Positions 29,601 to 36,100 of a stretch of DNA of 64,000 nt are shown here, piece by piece. The notes below the pieces were generated by a model. That model saw only the letters and a program-made list of their open reading frames with translations, was not told the DNA's origin and searched no databases. Each line of letters begins with the position of its first letter. Positions within the stretch are counted from its first letter, which is position 1. The DNA is taken from IMG/VR virus record IMGVR_UViG_3300042557_001040, positions 23,970 to 87,969 of that record. One strand, 5' to 3'. The DNA comes from a virus. The translations under genes and the position numbers were made by a program.

Positions 29601-30001
29601 AAATCATCTGATTGAACATATCTTTCAAAATCCTCTCCTTTACCAACACTTAATGGTTGGCTTATTGCAGAATAAGTTGGAGCACCATTGATTGCTTCAG
29701 AAAGCTTTTGTGTATTTTTCTGAGGATCAAAATAAAAAGGAGAAACATTCCCCCCACTTCCTTCCAGTCCAGAAGGGTAGTTATTTAAAAGATTTTTTGT
29801 AGCATCTAAGTAAGCATTTGTTTCATTGATCAAATCAGTGATGCTTTTTCCACCTACTGTTTTATAGGGAAAACGTGACTCTATAGATGCTTCATCCATT
29901 AAGTCTTTATTTACAGTATCTGCCTTTCTCTCGTAGTAAGAAAAACCTAAAGGAATGTCAGGCAAACCTATCCCTAACTTTGCTGGTTCTGGAGGATTCA
30001 T
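14612..30001 (-). CDS. Giant virion RNA polymerase polyprotein with HExxH domain
   Basis: A single 5,129-residue frame. The RNA polymerase catalytic loop D-F-D-I-D is at residues 3879-3883, within GADFDIDKLYM and preceded by RIPSQAKHSF and GSTAIFPHEL, the typical context in crAss-like single-chain polymerases (phi14:2 gp66 type). Residues 2340-2344 are HEAFH with a downstream ENRYYEEYMADKF helix, a zincin metalloprotease signature. The N-terminal ~600 residues contain amphipathic/apolar stretches (~240-275, ~562-572) that could cross membranes on ejection; ~600-1000 is charged coiled coil, and a Pro/Thr linker lies near 1014-1034. Three copies of an R..F...(M/L)G.G motif occur (M2159, M5066, M5104). 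By analogy the protein would be packaged, ejected, and transcribe early phage genes. Confidence 0.85.
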   Translation of the reverse strand: MNPPEPAKLGIGLPDIPLGFSYYERKADTVNKDLMDEASIESRFPYKTVGGKSITDLINETNAYLDATKNLLNNYPSGLEGSGGNVSPFYFDPQKNTQKLSEAINGAPTYSAISQPLSVGKGEDFERYVQSDDFKTFGYIPSLGAEQEYRYGRAMTWGDTIGKALGGFGEIAVNTFAEGWKGWARMAQALSTWDSTKLMGTPEERYDIAKEQEDIFNKYAIFDTAESKDGYFNRQFFGNMFQQAGFTVGAMAQFALETYLTAGLGNIVGAGLKGLNIARGVKTATTLGEIVNDVNKATEIVTSSARVTNAFNNAARTIVPLYSGFQDLYKLGKAGAGYGQLAMTTLGGVKRALSEFNMARSESIFEAASTFKELRDKLVNEYIEANGKNPDGDDLEKINKKAEDASHDNFWTNVGVISVMNRLQFNNMFKSFSRTRNIFNEAAAPLAEEAFQVTGKVAGKDLTKAYSKSWFFGELGAVRSIAQDFGKTKAGWEATKMLGKGLTRIEGLEGVQELIQDASNKGLSGYYYDLYHGKQGHSGKMQRIIDSIENPITSSEGMRTFLMGALTGALISPGTKIISKVNQSIEESRKKKEDPDYLTRKERAKESIALVNSLYADPTQFKKEWIANVKINNKAAETMDEAAKNHNKYVFYNAKDSAFAKTVSSAIKLNMFETVRDTIKRAGSNMTDEEFKDAYGIDATEKNRGNVKSFMENIANQMDEYYTTYENLKDKYGDKVLPELYKYNTPEEYAQAKISKKALEDAIEILATNVHKAKQAVIRAASLQTEISKNKNIGASSLEVLTKMGSEEALNDHVKNLEAEIKNYESTDTLTPDLKEILKQKKKELALAKKWESSYQDIVDNSDESYSPAAEKRAYESYADLINLYNERSKNKAVVSKEDVDANFINIIDYIRLNKDNKAYVDAVNLLADPYNMNLVINSMISAHKEVSELFKKDHIDEVYKAADVDKEEKKHVVVKEDETFTVVSPTGATVAKGYATEEEAKVVADKLDETAEKPTVTPTEGAPVSTTPKVGDTFTSDSGQNYVIRGFSEKGDIQFENTKNKSKGVWSKEQFNEYIKEGRLKPDVAPVVTDAKADIERRKKLFGWSASYELAKIAKAEGVDLSKMSREEYADYAIKNYLKIDDSQLRANPKHRNATSVQEVLDMVKADRASLSQTAKDAFESFYNAMLSLVNKPQIERYLAKNVRLLSGTKDSNSWLFFSINNGTNDKESVTHKSYFSLKNLNDFSPEMFKDFMIELQKRGYNGGVKIFQDLEVQGPALSDQVVMHGYSEADAKLALQVAKFFYGDKILESSYGKDEIIDGKSKSYSQILSDKIQREIDSKNVDAELTALEGAKPTDAAKTDRIIEAKFAEQETQFYIEVRGEKKDFLLTWSRNSNKPTLWGEKQPDGTYKPTLEYPSEKDVQDLVDKYVPKNLLSLINKWTDASKLPAGEVLDAQDKIAREIETELAALKKEKTPTGKDNHDILELPSKKRKLTPPTLKKGEVLVDSGKDGLFIISSNGEYEVAKSERNEETVALTYSTKEQALAARDAIIAKDTADFKKDRSYYPFAGTEIRAGLILVDNRTGKQFVVDTKGGPFYAKADEEKNNPLIKLLLLRNRVRQYGDAVIVSQKDFSNYTIKEKVEKYDTGEPVDKDVFRLYRTNELSGIYPHRKQGETEAEAQARMDDFLKKTNANDIKANTTIRIKQNTTIASSKEAGGKDKKTNPNLIQYSEKYQIQIVYKGEPIGYLRNYDTLRYITNGGVNVPMSDLTKNQFRSIFDLKGRGIEKQMLDFKNSFENSKKVYVALSSLAKPGQEIEISKEQLDKILSFEIGAGEFDFVPKGTGVSFEDLPNKTINGFYYILDRAKRYGSGYTFSNTENVITNAFGADRRKIEEEVKQVKNERDATQQLGRYVAVIKMDNGRIRFVELNTDVLEEEKFNDFIKQINERAKETKEKNLQETLTDKKEIVYQRKKVDFNEKLNSELAANLFISVPIEKKGMYIDFSVSDTGNLELTFYNMFEGKEIKRRKIRLYGSKLTDPVNIKDIDDLISKINSRIEEHDKAVIDQRDAIGFKLTRENFRQGTPDVSGYDDIKKLKTNLSEKMVKNIPLSVKASFSLPAPDIKTGVQTKGVAPAPAQSMQNNAGVPIDENLRARFLKEMGIGASPSVQEKEETPVEKTKLEETGLSPAQQIRDNIKKLEAEREIEAQKILEEKVKAGMRSGEALRLSNDEAVDLFKDRINAEKAKLNELRNSNRNMAPKVVNKPTFDATSVVNIDQFKKYVGRILGDIVSVEDMDLLATNLKNGNITVGRFLTYLQKLQNGKTQVRGRIEVGENSPFKYHEAFHAVFRLMLTDKEINKFLAYAKLEVKKELAKEGKTLASEIKAMRELHTIYADMTDAELENRYYEEYMADKFDEWKMNQDSKKILPGIRGLFQKIWDFIKGLFGKFTSNELTGLFREIDRGKYKNSNIKDNRFTKPDALSINEPALKAIKIGEDYVDDENGDIIPIDKYLPQQEGDQIASTIASMFHVRALNTETGKYNKKEILNGIIDDFLELYNPRGSRKEFYYDEQTKLMDIDPAQAKAYMNKLDQKFNIFYRKENRETLMEAVDVHLNIMGYQQELEDDEFTTTEEEFGTRVTTDNWKETHSIGGFGSLSKFLRQYIASTSYVIDRDEFGNTEMVNGEPLIQSVNANLVYGGILKAVANITDQKKFINRLLYLRDNNTETGKFLNKFFDEVGLVIDPNTGDFDITNPKQATLFQMVVKGFQQYTVDYIFMNKDIRNKGRVTRLMLANRMGAAKTQFTQWQNAYIHQFETPVLALKSEEERREFAKEKSLSFQELLSAHDPGVYFSDERLDDLSQDLSNRLKEDLGISLSPLYIKFSIAASKQPDLRTENQRRLAESYSEVGPMDLNGLKAIVKSIQALENPFAKNIDSLNDENMPITGEEDGEEEADSLGEGGNISRLNELAKGNAVFDETVSGTSYRNAEGELVYAHQLPTFHLVKINSLNDIDELNKIKLDDFLEQNHLLSSEDFKSLLGNLRVQRIEGMKSSILKENETGELIEDKTIQANQNEGITYGSFSDREFLISLLELYQYNKEHRGENGNRFMTSNHLIRVIEASNTGDTIALPVNKVVTSTTSGKVSLSQEAINIINKEVVREFNRIKKVRAEIKSGIYPDGEIQGYHYAVDGDGRRTDKKKPRGLKFYKMANMLGTELADELEQDSLDDAFDIASKNTKINSRIKEYWEKQIEDFVKLANDLGVVTVSKSEEGNEEEIQNNLVDDFLRIGFTKKENGKDVIDERRNDLLNIKPGNLRHNLGQILINDYINTLSINQILYGDEAKAFKDEIDIIKRARGANGSGPSLYSVVTSPELGITEAFTKSYMLTFTSPKFKANYAGGLKNKADAQSYQTVKSMRYTLHGLGQLTPAIAKILDKLEAGQELTEKEIFGSGGLKDMEAMFNSKKLVYFDGLQYIKTSTVMLTKEFTSMKVNGKWVAIPGSEELHELRERMEKFEKDNNTVVFAGDRESSKGIKRNIFDHSLGFQNAKDENFVKQDTNYWRLQLVNPSNKIQITDPSQAKQIILSEQEDSTPVTFMGRSTKEDGSQLTIGDIKKMYLSDVDQRVTNNYTRSRDEIFNIDSAYSELGKSMDQGKISPQLQKFQKRAVETLRSTGADSQLIDFFSLGEDGKPKYNLNNNITLDKYTQLFLAYFSKGVMSEKTPGHSVALMSNYGKQVVKIFTGRYDEEGNPIGTVVDERVIKQNPNRYIKNAKRWNNSIDRKFEQMKKGDIYVDDLRHNVPEYDKNGKIIGRYTEFIMPAHYAEYFNLKPGEPIPDHIAKMFGVRIPSQAKHSFVALRLVGFMPAYYGSTAIFPHELIEISGADFDIDKLYMHIYDTYVKDGQRFPYGTETSKEGKFEEYVRWNANNNKAFRDVLQELKETNPIYQELSKKYKEYKKLTKDLDEFRIFESVYFSEELGGKITADERQAIIDMGKKWVNEFKDLVKKLDGVEQKLIAQALGSLKLPSNVLDYAKSKKELNNGVLNNRILEQKLLMLTNEHVISGGSRSIAFEVASLTALTNLLDPNVAGNLIDLLSTENENGQKVLPTEIENILTEGGVDVDSIIGKYKAFKNNKEGSRNIGAAVNSMLTYAILNNFKINLRDTFKDAKGKKVKMYKIKINGHTFDSYSHSNSYNAATGKYDGEDRITNIISTLVSAMTDNAKERLAARLGLNMEALGYVSNMVAQGVPLKSSILLMLQPAVREYFELTKIASNNIKTNEESKIYKSQVAKKLFEKYKKLAGDDYVKEDLTDDIMVSNIKNNGSSAIYQASVLEDFIGISNQTKYFSDVAQVLKLVKGLGTSWEDYDGINNKIEKLGLRNQNDDAFEKFIPEGRKTPPPFDLRQVFMGYDESKQSHYISKWIKIADQINDLSKSMFLERTSVFKRIENIVKDNLSVRASLKDKFNVDLKRDLISYLSIKAYRKFLADRGRAGTLSTMTNALIYDEGAIAKGDKFSDIVDVIRTIRQKLPNNYIAKRFLNVISTTIVNAKGEAGLNPKNKDGFNKLESNTWAKLNEYQIEKLRDSFIEIYQSDIDFDGNGRNGRDMANALFNYLLVKDGGQFRSNSFIKFIPNFMFTDLMQSTGIANDVLKLNMVTTKNIDEEYKKVFGLTANDLFNEFMHIYTRHVGNGYYVRSMTLFAEPKFKDVGNKNVDGFEPKSVVIDGDKIKIDIFNGARIKEKQKAFTEEEESEITWMDDADYYTMLAEETEKFSQLDEEGKKEWIKKEEEAAKAKADSFKYSPDEKKRFAKNMDSLRAKGFYTNKKGEVVFPYIIKQSIKPEGKKYFENTFFVLKSVTKAQKQPKGSPKRMIQPGETVASGVKAVYQKIERKGSSKTFKAGEVFDPIPDTAKLPRYRKLTTNPSSYNPYYERAFSDPEKEEMWMINRGFVKPGETSVTQKKEIATAATKNVTGTPKEILAREGITFTFDTASKSFKFVGDVWDAIPDDAKKTVKTPGQLVYMLGYDITSSAPQIKGNETLGETPIVDENLTEEKAKELGVTDTALRNRFLAALGMGDNEKPSQASKNVPAVGSKEEKLGITDMEKRKEFERLMGFGSIKSDDTKLDDDNPLNDRCAQP

Positions 30002-30006
30002 TATAG

Positions 30007-33000
30007 TTATTGTATTTTAATTGAACTCAAAATATTATTAAGTTGACCCATATCAGTTGTAGATAGCCCAGCTGGACTTCTTTGTTTTTGCTGGTTATAA
30101 TTCATTCTTGAGCTAAGATACGGAACTAAGTAGTTCATACGTATAACATTTTTTAATTCTGGATAAGTCATTGTGGACATATTGTAAGGCAACTCAGTAG
30201 TAATATTGTCATTTAAATAGGCTCCTGTAGTAGGATCTTGTTTCTGTGCTGTAATATAAATCTTTCCGTCATCACTTTGAGTGCTGTTTGGCAGTATTTC
30301 CACTTTGATTCCAAGATTTGTAAAATCATACATTGTATGAACAGCCCCCGCATTTCTTATTTTAAGATATTCATTTTGATCATTGATCACTGCAAAGTTT
30401 TGAAGTATCTCTGGAATACCCCTTCCTGCTCCCAAATTAATTGGAAAAGTGTATGTTCCTCCCCAATGAGTTTCTTCTGCTTTAGTTTCATCCTTCTTAG
30501 CATCTCGTAAAGTTACTTCAAGAGCAAGTCCCTGATTATTAAGAGAAGAACTTGAATGCACCTTTAATGATGTGACATTTTTAGGATCTTTTAAAGCAGT
30601 TCTAATCCTGTCTATTTCTTCAGGTTTATCTAACACTGTTGCTGTCGTTCCTGATCCAGAAAATACAATTCCCGTATGTTGATAGGGACCATCAATTGTT
30701 TTTACCAAGTTATCTTTTACATCACCTGTAACATCCCAAATAGGATTTGCTTTAAAATCACTATCTGCAGATACGTTTTGATCAATGGGTATTTGTGTGT
30801 AAAGTTTTGTCAATTTTGCTTGAAAATCAGAACTGTTCATTGGGAAAGCAGCTTTTTCATAATCTGTATTAAGCGTATAATAGTAGCTATTATTTCCCAT
30901 TTTCATTGTAACCTTTCCAGGAAGCCATGTTCCTGTTTTACCCTGATATGTACCAGGCTGAATTGTAACAACAGTTTTTCCATTTAAATAACCTTCAGCA
31001 ATTAAATTTTTTAATTCAGGAGTAAGGGCTACAACATCATCACTAAAAAATCTAGAACCTGTAACTTTAACCTGAGGAATCCTATCTAAACTTTTTAAAA
31101 TATTTTCTTTTGTTATAACCTGCCCATTTTCTATCAATCCCCTATATTCAGGATTATTAGCAGCTATTTTCATCACCACATCTTTGGCTTTTTTTAACAT
31201 ACCAGCTTGTTGCTGCATACTTTGCAAGTCATTTTTATGATCTTGCCATTGCATCAGTTGTTGTAAATTTTCTGGCTTTTGTAAAGCATTCCAACCAACT
31301 CCTGAAAGTGATAAGTCTAAAAGTTCATGAAAATCTATTTTACCAGGATCAACACCATGTAGCTGACGAAGCTTATTTAGTGCAGCTTCATTTCCAGTTT
31401 GTTTAGAGAATGCAAATAGTGAAGAATAAACATCTCTTAAAGCAGCTTTTTCTTTTTCTGTAGGAGTGTATTTTTGCTCGTTAGCAGTGGCTTGCTCATA
31501 ATTTCTAAAATAATCTCTAATAACAGGCATATAATTTCTGTCAACGCCCATATTTTCTAATATGCCAACAGCTCCTCCATTGGTACCAATAAGATTGTTT
31601 AAAGCATCTGCTCTTTTTAAAGCAAGTTTAGATTGAAGCGTGCTAATATAATTTAAAGGACGAGATATGTCGCTAGCACTCATACCACTAAATGTTAGTG
31701 GACTCTTTTTTGCCCGTGTTGTAGTAGTACCATCAGCATTAGTTACTGTTTCTGTTCCTTCTAATTTACCTGTAATAGGTTGGTCTGCTTTTTTCCAATC
31801 AAATATATCTTCTTTAAGATCCTGCCCTCTTTCTGATATATCTGTTTTTCTCATTGCATTTAATATTGATGCAAATGTTTTTTGTATTTCAATATCAGAA
31901 TTTAGTGCTGAGAAATAAGCATCATTTTTCTTAATGGTTATTTTTTCAGAAGCAGACTTTATATTAGAAAAACTAGTTATATCCTGTTCTCTATACTGAG
32001 AAGAAAAGATTTCTTTTGGATTTTCTGTAAAAGATTTTATATATTTTAATCTTTTTTCCTCACTGCTCTTTTTATCTCCACCAAACTCATTATCATAATC
32101 TTGTTTAAGAGAGTTATACTGACCAAGATTTTGTTTTAAAGCCATTGCTCTACTAGTAAGTTCTGCATTTTTTTGTTGACCATCTGGTGTAGAAAGATCA
32201 ATCACACTTTTTTCAGCTTGTATTTCTTTAAGTTCTTTTTCTAAATCACCTTGTATTTGTGAAATATATTCTTTCCTTCTATTTTTATATTTATCATAGC
32301 TGGTTGTAGCATATTCTAAAATTGTTTGTTTTTCATCTTTTTCCTGGGCTTTACCCTGATCTAAAAGTTGTTCATAAGTGGCTTCACCTAATATATTAGA
32401 TTGTTGTGTATATAATGGATCACTAAGCAATACTTCTTGTGCAAATTGCCTATAGTTTTTCTTGAATTTAACACCGTCTTTTACACCTGTAATATATGTA
32501 CCACCATCAATATCTTGGAATGTTTCAAACCCATAATCTTTTACAGCCTTAGTTAGTATTTCTTGAGGATTAATATACGCCCAAGATTTTCTACCCATCA
32601 CTTTATAATTTGAAACATTTCCATTTCCTGTTTTTAAACTATCCAAATCTCTTTTAAGCCAGTCATATATTTGAGGATTAAATTTACGTCTTGTTTCTAA
32701 ATCGTCAGAGTTTCTCCAAGATTCCATTTTTTCAAGCTCTTTTTTATTTTGAGCAGTATAATAAGCATCGTATATAAATGCTTTATCTGTAATCATTGGC
32801 TCAAACAAACTATTTGCAGCGTTAACGTTTTCTTGTAAAGAAAAATCAGAACCAGCTAATTTTTGTAGCTGCACATCTGCATTTTTAAAATACTGATTTC
32901 TGCGTTCTATATTAGTTGGATCTGTAAGTTGTTTCCTAAGAGCACTATAAGAACTTGAAACTGAGCTTAAACCTTTTTCGTATCTCTCAGTTTTTTTATC

Positions 33001-33087
33001 TATGACATATTTTAAAAAAGTAAAGTCTGGTGTAAATAACACCGGACTAAAACTTTGATCTATGGATGTTTGAAATTGAAGAGGCAT
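30007..33087 (-). CDS. crAss-like virion cargo protein
   Basis: A 1,026-residue protein ending 5 nt before the start of the polymerase giant. The N-terminus (SFSPVLFTPDFTFLKYVIDKK, then SVSSSYSALRKQLT) resembles the conserved opening of ejected cargo proteins of crAss-like phages. The first ~450 residues are mostly charged helices (KELKEIQAEKSV), the middle is helical with Gln-rich patches (LMQWQDHKNDLQSMQQQ), and the last ~350 are beta-rich. I see no catalytic motif, signal peptide or membrane helix. The tight spacing and shared operon suggest that it is made in equal amounts with the polymerase protein and packaged beside it. Confidence 0.65.
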   Translation of the reverse strand: MPLQFQTSIDQSFSPVLFTPDFTFLKYVIDKKTERYEKGLSSVSSSYSALRKQLTDPTNIERRNQYFKNADVQLQKLAGSDFSLQENVNAANSLFEPMITDKAFIYDAYYTAQNKKELEKMESWRNSDDLETRRKFNPQIYDWLKRDLDSLKTGNGNVSNYKVMGRKSWAYINPQEILTKAVKDYGFETFQDIDGGTYITGVKDGVKFKKNYRQFAQEVLLSDPLYTQQSNILGEATYEQLLDQGKAQEKDEKQTILEYATTSYDKYKNRRKEYISQIQGDLEKELKEIQAEKSVIDLSTPDGQQKNAELTSRAMALKQNLGQYNSLKQDYDNEFGGDKKSSEEKRLKYIKSFTENPKEIFSSQYREQDITSFSNIKSASEKITIKKNDAYFSALNSDIEIQKTFASILNAMRKTDISERGQDLKEDIFDWKKADQPITGKLEGTETVTNADGTTTTRAKKSPLTFSGMSASDISRPLNYISTLQSKLALKRADALNNLIGTNGGAVGILENMGVDRNYMPVIRDYFRNYEQATANEQKYTPTEKEKAALRDVYSSLFAFSKQTGNEAALNKLRQLHGVDPGKIDFHELLDLSLSGVGWNALQKPENLQQLMQWQDHKNDLQSMQQQAGMLKKAKDVVMKIAANNPEYRGLIENGQVITKENILKSLDRIPQVKVTGSRFFSDDVVALTPELKNLIAEGYLNGKTVVTIQPGTYQGKTGTWLPGKVTMKMGNNSYYYTLNTDYEKAAFPMNSSDFQAKLTKLYTQIPIDQNVSADSDFKANPIWDVTGDVKDNLVKTIDGPYQHTGIVFSGSGTTATVLDKPEEIDRIRTALKDPKNVTSLKVHSSSSLNNQGLALEVTLRDAKKDETKAEETHWGGTYTFPINLGAGRGIPEILQNFAVINDQNEYLKIRNAGAVHTMYDFTNLGIKVEILPNSTQSDDGKIYITAQKQDPTTGAYLNDNITTELPYNMSTMTYPELKNVIRMNYLVPYLSSRMNYNQQKQRSPAGLSTTDMGQLNNILSSIKIQ

Positions 33088-33113
33088 ATAATAGAATTTA
33101 AGAAAAAATCTAG

Positions 33114-33142
33114 AAAGTTTAAAATTAAACTTTAGAAGTTTA
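33114..33142 (-). promoter_or_regulatory. Recurrent 18-nt element and palindrome between cargo genes
   Basis: The 18-nt element reads TAAACTTCTAAAGTTTAA on the - strand (33142 to 33125), and its first three bases are the stop codon of the 1,333-aa gene. It overlaps a perfect 9-bp inverted repeat (33114-33122 and 33125-33133, AAAGTTTAA type) followed on the - strand by a T-run. Related copies occur at 38982-38999 and 49373-49390. It may be a weak terminator, an RNA processing site or a phage promoter. Confidence 0.4.
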
Positions 33143-36100
33143 TCTTAGAAAAGGATTGTGATAAGCATAGCCCCCATATGCATATGATAGTTGTTGATCT
33201 GCATCTGCAACAGGGATTCTTGTGTTATTTTTTGAAGGATTGTAAGGATAAGTAGTGGCATAACCAGATCTTCTTCCTATCATATTATTCAGTATTGTTT
33301 GAGCGGCTCTATGCTTTTCTTCAGGAGTTCCTTCTATATTCTGAAGAATTTGATTATAGTTGTCTATATAAGCTTTTGCATTTTCAGGAGTGCTGCCACT
33401 AAGTTCTTGTCTTTTCATGGCTTCAAAAGCTGCTCTTCCACCATACGGATTAAACGTTAAAAGACCTGTTTTAGGATTAATAAAATAATAAGGACTTTCA
33501 GTGATGTTCATATTGTACAGTTTTGCAGCATTTGTCATACCTGTACCAAGGGCTTGTGTAAGAGCAGTATCTGCCAATCTTTTTTCTCTTCTGTACTTGT
33601 CATTAATATTCCACCTATTTTCCCTATTTGTATTAACTACATTTGCATTATAAGCTGCCGCATTATTCATAATGTTAGCTAAGTTTTCTTGATACCTGTT
33701 ATATACACCAAGATTTCTTGTGTTAACTCCATTAATAATATTAGCTACATTTTCTCCAGTTTGTCCTTGTAAATAAGAAAGATTTGCAGCTAAACTTTGA
33801 CCAGGAAGAGATTCTTGCAATGCTCTTGCTGCAGTATTAACACCCTGATAGACATTTTGAACTGCTCCTTTCCAATCTTCCAAAGTAACATCTGGAACAT
33901 ATGGAGTGGCTTTTACATAGTCAAATGGTTCTTTTTTAATACCACTTCTATTAAGTAGTGCGTTTAAAGCTGATAGCTTATCTTCAGGAAGCCACCCATA
34001 GGGAGGATTCATAAAAGGAACATTTGTTTGTACAGGAGATACTTTAGGGGCTTCTTCTTTTTTATCAGAAGGTTTTTCTTCGATTTTACCAGTTCCACCA
34101 CCTGTAGGTGTAGTGCTAGGCTCATCTCCTGTATATACATATTCAGGTTCTGTTCCAGGGGTTGTTACAACTTTTCCTTTAGGATCATATAAATCCGTTG
34201 TATATGTTTTTCCATTCCAAACAAAAGTACCAAGACCTTGATTTCTAGCATTAGCAAAAGCTCTATTAAAACTTGAGCTCCCTCTGCTAGGCGCAGCACC
34301 TGCAGCAATTGTTTGAGATGTGCCAGCTACCCCTGGTTTTTCATAAAGATCTTTTATAGGAGTGGGATTGTAACCACCAGGGACACCAGATGCTCTAGGA
34401 AAAAACTTAGCTCTAATTTTTCTTTTATTGTAATCAAATTCTTTTTCAGGAGGAAACTGACTATTCTGAGTGCCTTGATATTTAGGAAGACCACCATATC
34501 TCATTTCTTCTTGTGGCATTTCTTCTTGAGACTGTTGTTGAGGTTGAGGAGATTCTTGACTCATGCCTCCTCCCATAATATTTTCAGCAACTTTGGGAAT
34601 ACCCTGAGGAAATCCTTTCATAGATTCTTGTACAACAGAAAGATAGGCAAGCTTTTCCTCATAGTTGTCTATCATTTTTTTAGCCGTGTTCTTACTTATA
34701 TTGTCAGAATAAGGATCTTGAAGAACAGCTTTATATTTATTTACATCATACTTTTTAGCTATTTCAGCTGGAGTGTAACCTTTCTTAGAAGGAGACATTC
34801 CAAACATCTTGAGAACATTAGGATCTTTAATTATCATCTTCTTTGTATCAGAATAAATAAAGGTTCCTTCTGGTACATTAAGTGGTGTGCCACCTTGAGT
34901 GTGACGTTTGCCTCCAATCTTCATGTGCTCATTCATACCATCTCCATCCATATCTCCATAAGCAGTTTCTCCTTTCTCAGCTTCTATGTTAGCTTCTTCT
35001 CTAGGAACTTCTTGTATTGTATTTGAAGCATTTTCATAAGTGTTGTCTGTCATCTTAGAGTAGGTGTTTCTTTGACCAAGGTCAAAACCATATCCAGATT
35101 GACCACCATATGCCATTTCTTGATTTGGAGTGCCAACAATTCTCACTCTACTCATAGACGGTGTTTCTTCAGAATCAGGTGTTTCAAGGATGCGTATTTT
35201 CATATCTTCATCTGTTTCTCCCCCCTCTTCAGAAGCAGGAAGGTTGTTTTTTATTCTAAAATATTTATCTTGAGCTTTCTTAAGATATCCTCCCCAAGTT
35301 ATTTCATTTCCATAATCCTCTCTTGGAATCTTATTTAGAACTCCAGTTTTACCCTTTAAGAAGTTATTTGTAAAAGTGGGATCATACCAAGCTCCAAATA
35401 TTAAAGAACCATATTTAGGAAGCAAGTCATTAACTAATGATTTAGCAACCTGTCTTTCAAAATTTGGGTCAGTATTATAAGCATTTTCAAACTCATTCCA
35501 ACTCATGGATTGTTTAAAGTGCTTATTAAATAAACCTTTACGAGTACCTTCTACAATACCCCATCTTCCCATAGCAGTGGCTCTTTGACCTTCAGGACCA
35601 ACAAGTTGGGTTCTTCCACCAGTTTTTGATTTTTCTGTAGCAGCTAATGTATCTAATACAGCATCTGCATCCATTTGATTGGCATCTAATACAGTGATTT
35701 CAGAAGGATCAATTATAGTATTTCTATTATACTTTCTTCCTTTAGGGGCAAACTTGTGAGAACTTGCTTCAGAAGATACTGGACCAGAAGAATAAGACTG
35801 AGGAACAGGTGCTTTTTGTTGAACAACAGGCACATTAAAAAAATCAGCAGGAAGAGAAATAGGTGTACTTGGTAAATAAAGATCCCCTGTTTGACGAGGA
35901 ACCTGAAGACCATCTTCTGCATAACTTATTCTAGGATGGAATTGGTTAGTCATCTGACCTTGATTCACTGTATACTGAAGATCAGGATTTTGCCAACCCT
36001 CATTTACAGTCCACATCCCCTTGTTTCTTTTTTCAACAAGTTGATTATCGGGAAGCATGTCTCTTCTATACTTTAAATCAAATTGCCTATCAACGTCTTT

